Positions 1-10,705 of a stretch of 64,000 bases of DNA are shown here, in pieces; the first letter of the stretch is position 1; each line of letters begins with the position of its first letter. This DNA is from Epiperipatus broadwayi (Eukaryota; Onychophora; Udeonychophora; Euonychophora; Peripatidae). The translations under genes and the position numbers were made by a program. The DNA lies in contig JAQFVV010012669.1 in the NCBI GenBank assembly GCA_028023455.1, positions 1,058,501-1,122,500 on the forward strand, given 5' to 3'. Below the pieces are notes generated by a model. The model made no database searches, was not told where the DNA came from, and worked only from the letters and a program-made list of their open reading frames with translations.

Positions 1-279
1 ACTTGATTGGAAATGCTTCTAAGACTATTTAATAGACATATACACTAGTCAGATTATTAATTAATTTATATGTGAGATATTTATTAATTTTTAATTATTA
101 AAAATTATAAAACTCATTTTGTCATTGTGTACCTGATATCATTAATCATCGAATTAATTAGTATATGTTTGGTTCAAGTAGTCATTATATCTTAGAAATT
201 AATTTTAAACAATTTAGATATTCTGTATATATGTCAAAACTATTTTGTAAAATTACTTATATTTATGTTTATTCTGCAG
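1..279 (+). other. WASHC5: 3' part of a WASHC5 intron
   Basis: AT-rich sequence upstream of the first visible exon. It ends in a T-rich tract and a CAG acceptor at 277-279. The preceding strumpellin exon is outside the window, and no other feature is seen here. Confidence 0.8.
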
Positions 280-432
280 ATATCTGCATACCCTGTTCCT
301 GAACATCGGAGTACAGCTCTTGCAACACAAGCATCAATGCTTGTTGTTATTCTTTATTTTTTTCCAGAAATACTTCACACACAACATGCAAAGATGAGAG
401 AAATTGTGGATAAGCACTTTCCTGATAACTGG
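280..432 (+). CDS. WASHC5: WASHC5 (strumpellin) internal exon, first in window
   Basis: Encodes 51 codons starting [17 protein letters not shown] and ending [14 protein letters not shown], which I recognise as the N-terminal helical part of strumpellin. Strumpellin is a core subunit of the pentameric WASH complex, which activates Arp2/3 on endosomes for tubule fission and cargo recycling. The exon starts in phase 0 right after the CAG acceptor at 277-279 and ends before a GTACAT donor at 433. An ATG lies upstream at 265, but it belongs to the intron: conservation with other strumpellins begins after the acceptor. The frame also runs on to a stop at 513, but those residues are intronic. No transmembrane segment or catalytic motif is expected in this scaffold protein. 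The call rests on recall of the family, not on a search. Confidence 0.93.
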
Positions 433-509
433 GTACATGTATTTCTAGTATGTAGCTTTATTCTAATACTTGATTTGTATTATATATATAGTTTTTATTT
501 TTTTTATAG
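433..509 (+). other. WASHC5: 77-bp intron of WASHC5
   Basis: Donor GTACAT at 433, acceptor TTTTATAG ending at 509, phase 0. At 77 bp it contrasts with the 5.6-26 kb introns of the same gene and has escaped transposon insertion. Confidence 0.9.
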
Positions 510-623
510 GTGATTAGCATTTATATGGGAATAATTGTCAACTTAGTTGATGCCTGGGAACCTTATAAAGCAGCTAAAGCTGCCTTATCTAATACTGTCG
601 AATCTACTAATGTTAAAGAATTG
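510..623 (+). CDS. WASHC5: WASHC5 (strumpellin) internal exon, second in window
   Basis: Encodes 38 codons: [20 protein letters not shown], then a short Ala-rich helix ending in NVKEL. The block is strongly conserved in strumpellins. It continues the previous exon in phase 0 (W at 430-432, V at 510-512). The donor is GTATGT at 624. Joined to its neighbours it gives one open frame without stops. Function is as for the other exons: structural part of the WASH complex on endosomes. Confidence 0.93.
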
Positions 624-1291
624 GTATGTTCTGAAAGTTATTTAAATTAATATTTTGTAATAATTTATATATTTATGGGTAAAGAACTTTCAGCATGCTT
701 ACCTTTTTTTTTAAAAGTGCATTTATTTTAAAGACTTTTTAGAGTAAATAAATTTAATTTCCAGCAATTGTTTTATTTTATGAATGTTTTAATATAAATA
801 TTTGTAATCATAATATTAATAAATTTTACTACATCTTGCTCTTTTATTATTATTATGAAGTCTTTAGATATTCATTCAGAAATTCTCATCCCACTCACTT
901 ATAGATGATTGTTTACTATAAATTGATTTGTTTTTAATTATAAACAAAAAAGAGTAGGAGGGAAAGAATTGTTTTCTTTTATGAAAATTTTATCAAAAAA
1001 AAAATGCTTTATTTATAAATAAAGTAAATAGTTAAGTAGTTAGAATATAATATATATTTATATTTGTATGTGAAACCTAATTTTAACTTGTTAGTACTGC
1101 CATTATATTGATGTTTTGACTGGATTCCACCAGCCATTTTCCAAATCCTGGAAGTCATTTACGAAGGTTGCAGAGATATCTCTGATTTTTTGATATGTCT
1201 ACAACATCCCTGAATAATTTCTGCTATCTATAAGATGGTTGGTATGAGCCAAGTTAGTATAATGCTAGTGTTAAGCTAAGATGTATACAAA
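624..1291 (+). other. WASHC5: Start of a 19.85-kb WASHC5 intron, no feature seen
   Basis: AT-rich intron sequence with short homopolymer runs. I see no coding remnant or repeat before the gypsy LTR. The intron as a whole runs 624-20477 in phase 0 and holds several mobile elements listed separately. Confidence 0.7.
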
Positions 1292-1921
1292 TGTGTTTGG
1301 CTTGATTTACAGGTTCAGTTCCAAACCAACAGAAAAAGTAATGATAAACTACTCAACAATTAATATGTATAATTTATTAGTTACAAAAATACACACGCAT
1401 TAGTTAATAAATGATATAAATATAGTTTATACAATTAATGATGCGATAGAGTGACAGAACACACTTCCAGCTATATGATTAGCCTGCCTCGCGAGTTCAA
1501 ATAAGACTCTTCCAGCTGTACTGGACAGCTTGCCTTGAGTCGGCTCTAGTTTGGACTCTTACAGCTTCACTCTGACAGCTTGTCTTGAGTTGACTGCAGT
1601 TGCAGCAGTTTCCAGTCCTAGGTGGACTGCCTCACTGCGTAGATATATCGGTAGTGACTAGTGAAGACACTCTTGCTGTCAGCAGAGGTTTCACAGGAGA
1701 GCGCATTCAATCATTCAGGTTGACAGAAGTTAACGCTATCCATCTTGCCTCCAGAAAGGCTGACTATTTATTTATCAGATCCCCTACCTTAGTGGGAACA
1801 TTCGGATTCAGAGCGCAAACCCCAACGAAGGACTTAACCCCATTGGATAGCAACTGGGTGTTAACCAATCAGGTAAGGAATTTAAAATAGTCCACTTCTG
1901 AAGGCAAGGTCAGATATGACA
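1292..1921 (-). repeat. LTR of the gypsy element (3' LTR in element orientation)
   Basis: About 630 bp, matching 4801-5421 along its whole length with scattered substitutions and small indels. Shared blocks include AACCAACAGAAAAAGTAATG, TTATTAGTTACAAAA and GATATGACA. On the minus strand it begins TGTCATATC and ends CAAACACA, the usual TG...CA ends. Confidence 0.9.
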
Positions 1922-2330
1922 TGCCTCCCCCTGTCTAAAATTAGTCCTGGAGACATAGTTATCGATATATGCTGGACAACATATTGTCCACTTTGTTGGT
2001 GGCTCCCGTTTATTACTATTTCTGGCTTCTTCTTCCTTACTTGATGAACTTGTTCCTGAATGTTTGCTGCTGCCTTCACTTTGATGTCTACATTTCCCAC
2101 CTGATGTACTTGTCCCAGGTTGATTACTGCTTTTGTTCGCTTCAATGTGGTTCAATCTCAATTTATTGAAATGGCGACGTAGTTGATGACCATTTTCTGT
2201 TTGCACTATAACAATATAGAGACCCTTTAGTTGTGTCACCATTGTGGATATCTATTTCATGGACCCATAGTACATCCTGCATAGTACCTGTGTACCTATT
2301 TGCACTTTTATTTTTAGGTGTTTTGGTTTT
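1910..2330 (-). pseudogene. gypsy integrase C-terminal tail remnant
   Basis: A minus-strand frame contains ENGHQLRRHFNKLRLNHIEA, the basic tail of gypsy integrases (compare RRHxNQLR), followed by a Ser/Gly/Lys-rich low-complexity end running into the LTR. It lies directly before the polypurine tract. The integrase zinc finger and DDE core that should precede it are absent. Confidence 0.7.
1922..1936 (-). other. Polypurine tract of the gypsy element
   Basis: On the minus strand it reads AGACAGGGGGAGGCA directly before the LTR start TGTCATATC. This is the expected place and composition for the plus-strand primer of an LTR retrotransposon, and it fixes both the LTR edge and the element orientation. 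Confidence 0.8.
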
Positions 2331-2459
2331 CTTTATTCCCAACCCTTTTGGTTTTCTTTATTCCCAACACTTTCTTTTGAGTTGGGTAAATGCTACTAGT
2401 ATTTATTTTGTATCCCAGAAATTCAAGCTCATCAGCTTCAAATATTTATTTCTCCCAGT

Positions 2460-2890
2460 TTATTTTAATGCCTGAGACTTTGATTTTATCTTGGAGGTTC
2501 TTAGTGCCCCTGGTATTCCAGCAGTCAGTTGATCCATGACTCTCTGGAATATTGCTGGGGTGACCAAAATACCAAAAGGTAATCGGTTCATCTTGAATAA
2601 CTCTTTATGGATTAATATTGATAATGCTCTTGCAGCCTGGTCATCCATAGGCAGTTGCAAGTATGCATGTTTCAATATTGGTAAAAACCCTATCACCTGA
2701 CAACGTGGATATTATTTGTTTAACTGATGGAGGTGAATAATTATCTGGATCAAGCGCTTTATTGATTGTGCATCGATAATCTTGACATATATGTACATCA
2801 CCATTTTCTATTTTCTTTGATGATTAGTATTATTGGGGTGGCCCATTCTGAATATGATATGGGCTCTATTATATGTTGCTTCTCACTTTC
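2460..2890 (-). pseudogene. gypsy reverse transcriptase fragment
   Basis: A minus-strand frame includes AYLQLPMDDQAARALSI and FKMNRLPFGILVTPAIFQRV, the fingers/palm region of Ty3/gypsy reverse transcriptases (compare AYLQLPMDEE and RLPFG...PAIFQR). An upstream piece ending near VFTNI is readable only across frameshifts. The sequence leaves RT homology soon after DQLTAGIPG, before the YxDD catalytic box, so this copy cannot encode an active enzyme. Confidence 0.88.
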
Positions 2891-3142
2891 TGAACTCTGT
2901 TTCTACTTTAGTACACAAAGCTAGTGGAAATGGTCTTCATTGACAATTGATAGAGGTTTTACCTCTCCATTTAGTGGTAAATGGATGGTGCCCTAAGTAC
3001 AAATCTATGTCTTTGTTGAAGACTTCTGAGTAATCAGATTTTATCTTTGTTAATGTTGTGGACTGGTTTACTTTTGTCACTTTAAACTCGAAGTGACTGT
3101 ATCAGTTATGGCCTATTAAATTACTATGATTACCTAATGCCA

Positions 3143-3475
3143 CTACCAGTGGTAGGTATGTAGTCTTGTTAGGCATTGTAATTTTCCCTGTTGTTGGTCC
3201 AACAGTTTAATTTTATTTCTTTGATAGTCTGATATTGACTTGCTGCTAGGACGCAGTTTATATTTATTATTTTTAGTAATGATCACCCAGGTCTTTCTTG
3301 AAACAATAGACACTGCAGACCCTGTGTCCAGTTCCATTCTAACTGGTGTATTATTAATTATAACAGTGTGCATAAATCCAGACTGGTCGTCTTTGATATG
3401 ATTTATACAGACAACTTGCTTATTTTTCTTATAATTGGCTTTACTATTTTTTGGAATGTTTTTTTCCATTCTCAT
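3143..3475 (-). pseudogene. gypsy aspartic protease fragment
   Basis: A minus-strand ORF contains INNTPVRMELDTGSAVSIVS, with the retropepsin active-site triplet DTG. In the family this enzyme cleaves Gag-Pol. It sits between the CCHC region and the RT, as expected for Ty3/gypsy. The frame is lost before the flap region. Confidence 0.85.
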
Positions 3476-3553
3476 ATCGGCCGTCTATCCTTTCAATTTC
3501 AGGCATGCCGCTTTTTTTTGTCTGACTCACTTGCAAAACATATATGTTATATA

Positions 3554-4159
3554 TTAGTGTAGGCATTCTGTATGCATGTGAATTTGTTCATTGCATCTAT
3601 AGCAAAGTCTCAGACTATTCAATGCTGAGTTCTCTGTTATATAGTGATGTGAGTATTCTGTATGCATGTGAATTTGTTCATTGCATCTATAGCAAAGCCT
3701 TAGACTATTCGATATTGAGTTCTCTGAGCTGGCTGAGTATATGACTATCCCAGTGTTATCCTCAATTTTTTGCACATCATACTTAGTAATTTTTTTTAAT
3801 GGCATAGCTTTACTAACTATTAATTCAGCTAGTATTGCTTGAGCTACAGCTGTTTCAAAATCTAAATTTGGAATCATCAATATTTTTATCCTTAAATTGT
3901 GCTCGTTTATGCCACAAATAAAACGATCACGAAGTGCTCATTCATGAAGTCTTTGAAATCATACTGTTCGGATTTTTGTTGCAAATTCTGTAACTGTTTC
4001 CCCCGGTTCTTGAATGCTCACATTGAATCTCTGTATTATTATCAAGGGTTTTGGGGGGAAATACCCTATAAGAATTATCAACGCTTTGGCAAAATCCAGA
4101 TCAGCTGGGGTTTTCTGCTGTAGTTTGGGACTTGAGTATGTTGTATGTCTGAGAATCAA
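3554..4159 (-). pseudogene. gypsy gag fragment with duplicated CCHC zinc knuckle
   Basis: The minus frame from 4159 gives RFNVSIQEPGETVTEFATKI, like the retrotransposon Gag domain (PGESVxEFxxxLR). After a frame break, 3880-3554 continues Gag (NLDFETAVAQAILAE) and then two zinc knuckles of the form C-x2-C-x4-H-x4-C, CYRCNEQIHMHTEC. A 90-bp in-frame direct duplication (units starting at 3565 and 3655 on the + strand) created two knuckles. In the N-terminal one the last Cys has become Tyr. Gag binds and packages the element RNA. Confidence 0.85.
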
Positions 4160-4776
4160 TTATGGTCATTAGTGTGGCTATCTTTACCTCAGGCTTTTTT
4201 ATCTGGTTAGCCTTTAGGTAAAATATCAAGCACTTCTTATAATTTGACTAGCCCTCAGGTTGAGCTGGGTCAAAAGCTTCCATAGGGCTGATTGCATTAT
4301 CCATAATTATTTATGCGAGATATCACTTGTAATTTTACACTACTGTTTGTAGCTGTTCAAAATCGATTTTTTTTCTCTTCAACACTCTTAATTATTTTTA
4401 CACTGCTGTTTGTAGCTGTTCGTAATCGATTTTTATTCATTTATTTATTTATTTTGAGTAACACTCTTAATTTTTAATTTACAGCTATGTTATTGTATTT
4501 AACCCAACAAACCTTTAAACCACTAGGGCAAGCTTCTGTTGCTTTGTTGTGAGTAAAGCTATCGTGATTGGTTGTGGCTTCTAATGACATGCCTATATGT
4601 TTGTGGTCAATTTTTTATTTGAAAAAGTTTTTAAGTGATTTTAAAAATGACTGTAATGTAATTATGGTGAATGTTCGTTTTTTTAAAAAACAAAAAACAA
4701 ATGCAATATATGCATTCGCGTATTTATTTTATATATTTAACTATAATTTTTCCAGCCATAAGGAAAAAATTCTTCT

Positions 4777-4793
4777 CATGTCTGACTGCGCCA
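4777..4793 (-). other. Candidate primer binding site of the gypsy element
   Basis: On the minus strand this reads TGGCGCAGTCAGACATG, starting with TGG as expected for pairing to a tRNA 3' CCA end. It lies 7 nt inside the LTR edge as drawn, or directly adjacent if the LTR begins at 4794. The tRNA cannot be named with confidence; a tRNA-Ser-type site is possible. Confidence 0.55.
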
Positions 4794-4800
4794 AATCTGT

Positions 4801-5421
4801 TGTGTTTGCTTGATTTACAGATTCGATTCCCAACCAACAGAAAAAGTAATGACAAACTACTCAACAATCAATATGTATAATTTATTAGTTACAAAAGAAA
4901 CACACATTAGTTAATCAATAATATAAATATAGTTTATACAATTAATGATGAGATAGTCGTACTGAGTAACGGAACTCACAGCTATATGATTAGCCTGCCT
5001 CACGAGTTCAAGTAAGACTCCGGCTGTAATGGATAGCTTGCCTCGAGTTGACTCTAATTCAGACTCTTCCAGCTGCACTCAGACAGCTTGCCTCAAGTTG
5101 ACCGCAGTTGTAGCAGTTTCCAGTCGTAAATGGACTTACCTCACTGCACAGATGTATCAGTAATAGTGAAGACACCCTTGCTGTAAGCAGAGGTTTCATT
5201 GGAAAGCACATTCAGTCATTCAGATTGTTGAAGTTAACGCTCTCTACATTGCATCCAAAAGGCTGACTTTATTGTCAGATCCCCTACCTTACTGTGAACA
5301 CTCGGATTCAGAGTGTGAACCCCAATGAAGGATTTAAACCCCATTGGATAGCAACTGGTTGCTAGCTAATCAAGCCAGGATCTGGAATTGTCCACTTCTG
5401 ACGGCAAGATCAGATATGACA
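4801..5421 (-). repeat. LTR of the gypsy element (5' LTR in element orientation)
   Basis: Partner of 1292-1921. It carries the same TG...CA ends and shares long identical blocks. Differences are point changes and small indels, so the insertion is not recent. Confidence 0.9.
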
Positions 5422-6358
5422 AGATGATTCTGAAATATATGTTCACATCTTTTATCTATGAAAATCTTGTTTTAATATCTTCATTATTAGCAGCTAGTAA
5501 ATGAATATTTACTATTCTAATTTCAAAACAAAAAAATGAAAGAGGAAAAAAAATCAAAGAATAAGAATTGAAGATAAGTTTATAAGGTTATCTATGTTGT
5601 TATCTTTAACTTTTGTTGTATTAAACTTTTTTTTGATAAACTTTAGTTTCTAGCCTAATTAGCTACCATATTCTCCCAATGAAAGGAATTCAAATTCTTG
5701 ATTCCAAATTTCTTTTAGATTTGAATTTTTCAAATTTAAGTATTGATCTTTTATTTTTTCATTGTAAATCCAAAACTTTACTAAAATAATAAACAGACAA
5801 CTCATTTTAGTTTGGCTTATTAATTTGTAGATATTTATTGGAAGTTTTTTTTTTTTAATTTTTGCATGAAAATATCTCAATAAGAGATTAAAGCCAGTTT
5901 GATAATCAAATAATTGTAATTATAATTAGTTTGTTTCAATCTTATTTAGATTGATTATTATATTAAGTATATACAGTACAAACTAATTTATTGTTTGTAA
6001 AAACATGAAGATCTTTTTTGAAACTTTATTTGAATAATAGAAGTTTTTGAATAAAGTATTTGGATTAATGGTTTTTTCTCTATATTTATCATTTTAACTA
6101 AAATGATTCTTCCTCTTTCACAAGATCATGTTCAAAATCAGCATACTTCTGTTACTATTTATTCATTCATTTTACATGTCCAATCGAGCAAAGGTGTATC
6201 TTTATAATGATCAATTCATTATCATCATCATATCCAACAAGGTGACAAACATACTGATTGTTCTTGCTGTGATATTTTCAGAATATAGAATGTTCTTAAG
6301 TGAAATTTTTTCAGTATTTTTATTCTGTATCAATATAGATTCATATCTCATTATTTAT
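5422..6358. other. Intron sequence, nothing recognised
   Basis: AT-rich with A and T runs; no coding or repeat signature seen. Open frames in this stretch (for example 6128-6382) are biased to hydrophobic codons, as expected of AT-rich noncoding DNA. Confidence 0.6.
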
Positions 6359-6531
6359 GTTACATATAGAGCTCGCAAATAAGCTCTTAACAAGCTTTGC
6401 AGAATATTCTCAACCCCAGTGTCCTCAGTGAGGTGCTAGGATATTCAAGCATTAGATTAAAGAAACCATTCAAGGGTTGGGGATATTCTGCAAAGTTTGT
6501 TAAGAGCTTATTTGCAGGCTCTATATATAAC
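6359..6531. mobile_element. Foldback (inverted-repeat) element, about 173 bp
   Basis: The left arm (6359-6417) and right arm (6474-6531) are reverse complements over about 58 bp, with shared blocks AAATAAGCTCTTAACAA and GCAGAATATTC. The spacer is 56 bp. A long perfect-looking hairpin of this size is typical of MITE-like elements. No clear target duplication was found. Confidence 0.85.
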
Positions 6532-7186
6532 ATTTGTAATACAAGCTTATTAAATTAGGTCATGTGACATCTGACTTGATATTTTTTTGTAATCTCATTA
6601 CTTATATAGTAAATTTGGCAGAATAACATTCTTATATATAATTAGTTTAGGTAAACCACTTATATTACTACAATGAAACATTTTTTTATTTTTTTAACTT
6701 GTTAGATGAGCAGCAGTACATTACTGTATTGTACCTCTGCATCCAAATATGACTATATATTAAATGGTGTCAAGGTATATGAATTTTTTCAATTCTCAAG
6801 GTTATATCCAGTTAAAATTGATTTTTCTTCACTCCCAAGCTTATTAAATACTTGAATTTTTTGAATATTAATTACTAAATAAAGTTTTTATAGATTGCAT
6901 TCAAATTATTAAAAAAATGTTCAGCAGATCAAGAATAGCCAATAATTTATAGTTCATGGGTCAATTTTTTGTACAGAGTTCAAGTGGGCCACATAACTTT
7001 TGTCCTGCCATTCATAAAATATATTAATATAGATAAATAATACTTGGATTTTTTTTTTAAATATAATAATATACTATAGAAAAAATTTAAAGTTTAAATA
7101 TTACTCACTTCAAAGAGACTTCTGAATCTGTTTTACTTTTACCAGTTTGTTTGGAATTAAGTTTGTATTTAGAATTAAATGTTCCC
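6532..7186. other. Intron sequence, no clear feature
   Basis: AT-rich. A short GC-richer patch near 6955-7010 (GTGGGCCACATAAC) resembles subterminal sequence of hAT-type elements, but no ends are visible, so no call is made. Confidence 0.5.
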
Positions 7187-7526
7187 ATGAAAGCAGCAGA
7201 GCATTTTTCAAATTGGATTCAATTTTCATAATCTCATTTTGTTTTTTTCATTAATAAAAATAATTTTTGTAATAAACAAGACTGCGAGGCTTACAAATGG
7301 TGAACAAATCATAACTCATCAATGTAAGAATGTCAACTAGAAAATGCGTTAAAGATTTATAATATTTCAGACTTGCTTTAGTCAAGTTATTAATGAAAGC
7401 AGTAGAATATTTTTCAAATTTGAAACTGTCTATATTGACCTTATTTTGTTTCTTATCAATTTCACAATAAATTTTTTTTTTAAAGTACAAGTTGCATGGC
7501 TTATAAATAGAATTCACAAACATCAT
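7187..7526. repeat. Diverged direct repeat, period about 206 bp
   Basis: Two units, 7187-7312 and 7393-7526, share ATGAAAGCAG, AGCATTTTTCAAATT-like and CTTATTTTGTTT-like blocks and end near ACAAATCAT / ACAAACATCAT. They are an old local duplication of unknown sequence. No protein is recognised in them. Confidence 0.6.
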
Positions 7527-10277
7527 TTACAAAATAAAAGTTAAAAATTGTTACAAATTAACTCTATTTACACGATGAAGATTTGCATAATGAATATGGA
7601 GCAAAAGTCTTTTTTAAAAAAAAATTCATTCACTAAATTTGAATGTTCCTTTAGAACTGTTTTTGATTATAGTACTATTTTACAAGGTATAGTCTTATTT
7701 TTATAACCAGAGGTCCAGGCAACATTTAATCCTACAATGGGCTACATTTAATGTATATGCAATAAGTTGCTTGTCCTCATGTAGATTAGCCTTTGAATTG
7801 GCACGAATCGCAGTTATTATCAAACTATAAATCTAGAACCCTGGCAACAAAATTTATATCTGTGAACATTTTTGACTTTCTAAAACTACATTGTCTTTAT
7901 GATATTCACTCATCTATGACTGGAAGCAATTATTCAATAAAATTCTATTTTTGCTTAAATGAATAGATGTACTCCTTGATAAGTATTGTGGTCTTTTATT
8001 TTTATAATTTGAAATAATAGAAGTCAAATAATAAAGTTGGATTGAGAAAACTGTTTAATACTAAATGATAAGAAATTACTATTTAATACATAGTAGTGTT
8101 TAATGCACTTAATCAAATTATTTTTATGAAAAAGCAGTACATTTGGAAAAGCATCATCTTTGGAAAACATGTTACTCAAATCATTAATGTTCATCAAAAG
8201 ATGTAATCACTTCTTAGTTCAAATAAGAGAATATAGTTGAAAACTTTTGTTTCTTTTTAAAATGCATTAACTAAATTTGTATATAACATTGTTAATTAAA
8301 TATACCTCTGATAAATCTAACTTTTTTTTTTTTAATCTTTGCCTTAATTTATTATATCAATGTACATTTACAAATTGTTTTTTTTTTTTAAAAAAAAAAA
8401 AAGATGTTAAAATGTCAGATTATTGTAGAAGAAATAATTTGGTATGTATAAGTGAGTTTGTTTGGGGAAAGAAATGAAAATATTTACATTAGCCAGAGTA
8501 TTATTTCCTGGGATTGAGTATATCAAAGTAGTTACTACTATATATTCATAGTTATTTTGTAAGAAAAAAAAATGCAGAATGAATATAAACAATTTTTTTT
8601 AATGATAGAAGCTGTAGATATTAAATAAAAATTAATTTTGGAGATCTCACCAGTAGAATTAATTGAAAATGAAGCAGTCAATGGAAAGTATTCAGAAGAT
8701 ATAAGAATAATATGGAAAAGATTTTATGTTTTTAAATAGTTTTGTTCAAACAAATTTAAAATATTCTGATTAAGATTGTGGATCAGTTGAAACTATTAAT
8801 GAAATAAAATAATAGTTTATAAAAAGCATTGTACTGAAGTTCATGGAAATGGATATAATTTTTTTTTAATCTCTAAAAATATATGTACTTATACAAAACA
8901 TCAGGATTTGAAAAGATTAAAATTAGTATTGGATTACTTGATATCCATTGTAGTAGTTCATCTTGAAAGTTAAAAATATTAAATGAAGATAAATTGTGAT
9001 AGTGATTGCTAATTAGCAAGATTTCTTTATCTTCTATGATGGATAGAAATGAAACAGTATTTGAATAAGCTTTTTGGACAATAAAAAAATTAAATGCTAT
9101 TAAATATAATTAAATTTACAAAATATTTATATCAAAGGAGATTGATGTTGAAGATATCAAGGTCAGAGAGAACAACGGAATATGAATATTTGAGAAGATT
9201 ATTAATAATGATGCTATAGAAGTATTTGATTAGTATGATACAAATATGAACTATCATAATGGGATAAAGAAATTAATAAATGACAAGAAAAATATTTCAA
9301 ATATTTTGAGGATAAGGCTGATCAAAATAATAGAGTATAACAATGAAGTCAAAAGAGAAATAAAAAGTAAATAGAATGAAATCTGGAAAAAAGAATGTGA
9401 TATGTTAGGAGATACAAGGGATGCCATGAATGGGAGAATATTCAACTCTGAGAAACATCAGCCAGATCTTTTATAGATCAACATGGCATTAGAAAGAAAA
9501 AATGGATTGAATATTTTAAGAAATTACCAATTATTCTGATTTTATTTAGATACTAGAAAGTCATTTAAAAAATATGAAGTCTAGTCACACAGATTTGGTT
9601 AATGTAAAAATAATAATTAAAACAAATAAAATAAGAAAATTCTTTGAATATGACTCAATGTACAAGGATTATTTAAATAGGTTTTACTTCAACTGGAAAC
9701 AATGCGAGATGTTTATGGGTGTGATAGAGAAGTTAGAATAGTCTGATTAATATGAGCTAGACGAATCAAGTGCTTGCTTAATTTTGATATAATTTATAGT
9801 ATTATATCCAAATTTTGTTCATCCAATTTGGATATAACTATTGTATTTTAATTTATTCTTAATTAAGGAGCTGATGTAAATAGAAAAACAACATGCATTA
9901 TTCATACAAAATACTTATTTTAATACTTAATAAAGGTAATCAGTTTAGGAGAATGCATTTTCAAATGATCTTATTTTTTTTAACTGCTGACTTCTCTAGA
10001 ATATGAAATAATCGATATGTTTCTATTGAGAAATTTAAAAGTAAAAAAAGTACAAATAGCATTTGGAGAAACAAGCTCATTTAATACAAATGATTCATGG
10101 ACTTTATTTTTATTAGAGGACAAATAAGAATCAAGTACAGTATTACTTTTGTAGATGAAAAGAAACTCTTTGTCAAAAAAGATACTATTTCCTAATTGTA
10201 TGTATTTTTTTACTTTTATAAATTATAACAACTAATAAAAATAGCATTGCAACACCTATATAAATATTAACAATAAT
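7527..10277. other. Intron sequence, nothing recognised
   Basis: AT-rich. It includes a (T)12(A)13 palindrome at 8378-8402. From about 8600 to 9760 the + strand is purine-rich, and one frame near 9131-9540 is only moderately interrupted by stops. The derived peptide matches no family I know, so I do not call it a gene. Confidence 0.55.
8378..8402. repeat. (T)12(A)13 palindromic homopolymer junction
   Basis: Twelve T residues run directly into thirteen A residues. A similar junction occurs at 19434-19454. It may be the relic of poly(A) tails joined head to head, or simple slippage. Confidence 0.9.
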
Positions 10278-10372
10278 AATTATACATAAAAAGCCTTTTT
10301 TAGCATATGATTTTGTGTCCTTTTCAAATGTTAAGTATATATTTTAATGTTAAACAATTATTGCAGATATGT
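10278..10372. mobile_element. Single-arm copy of the foldback family seen at 52518-52755
   Basis: The sequence ATTATACATAAAAAGCCTTT and the following 75 bp match one arm of the palindromic element at 52518-52755, including blocks like CAAATGTTAA and TTATTGCA. Only one arm is present here. Confidence 0.7.
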
Positions 10373-10440
10373 TTTATGATGGAAGTAAAATAACAAAATA
10401 AAAACATGAATAAAACAGAATAAAATTATGAATACAGAGA

Positions 10441-10705
10441 TTCAATAAAATTTCAAAGAATTTATTATATTGCCACTAGAGTGGCACAGCACAAATATCT
10501 ATTCAACAGAATTAAAAGTAAGATAGAAGGGGGTTCAATATTTGCTGAACATGAAAGAACTGCTGGCCATGCCTCTCAATCAACAACTGCCAAGATTATC
10601 TGCACCAAAAGAAATGATGCTAAACGCAAGGTCAAAGAAGCGTGCTATATATTAAGTGACCCCCACAGCTATAAACAGAAGAGAAACTTGCTTCTACATT
10701 TCTAA
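10441..10705 (+). pseudogene. Penelope-like element, GIY-YIG endonuclease remnant
   Basis: An open stretch on the + strand reads IFAEHERTAGHASQSTTAK, then KRKVKEACYILSDPHSYKQK. It resembles the C-terminal half of the GIY-YIG endonuclease of EN+ Penelope-like retroelements: a conserved AEH...TGH block, an acidic/basic linker, a KRKxKEAxYI helix and an Asn/Lys-rich end. The N-terminal GIY and YIG strands and the reverse transcriptase are not visible upstream. It ends at a TAA. The piece is short, so the match is to pattern only. Confidence 0.6.

Larger units (their letters stand above)
1292..5421 (-). mobile_element. Ty3/gypsy LTR retrotransposon, internally deleted, on the minus strand
   Basis: Two direct repeats of about 620-630 bp flank 2.9 kb of interior. 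Both begin TGTGTTTG and end GATATGACA on the + strand. Reading on the minus strand from 4800 down to 1922, the interior shows a candidate primer site, gag with CCHC knuckles, an aspartic protease with DTG, a partial reverse transcriptase, an integrase C-terminal tail, and a polypurine tract next to the second LTR. The RT palm motif YxDD, the RNase H and the integrase core are missing, so a deletion joins RT to the integrase tail. Stops and frameshifts break every ORF, so the copy is dead. A possible 5-bp target duplication AGATG (1279-1283 and 5422-5426) is weak, because it does not abut the left LTR as I have drawn it. Confidence 0.9.

Noticed and set aside
265-513. An 82-codon ORF starting at an ATG upstream of strumpellin homology
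   Set aside because: Its first five codons and everything after 432 lie in introns. Homology begins after the CAG acceptor and ends at the GTACAT donor, so the ATG is not a gene start.
1600-1890. A 96-codon ORF on the + strand with balanced composition
   Set aside because: It lies wholly within the gypsy LTR and is antisense to the element. LTRs are noncoding, and the frame is broken in the other LTR.
8277-9445. Several small ORFs rich in Phe, Leu, Ile, Lys and Asn
   Set aside because: Composition is that of random AT-rich DNA, and no motif or conservation is recognisable.
9131-9540. A + frame with only about five stops in 137 codons
   Set aside because: The stop count is lower than random expectation but not strikingly so, and the peptide matches nothing I know.
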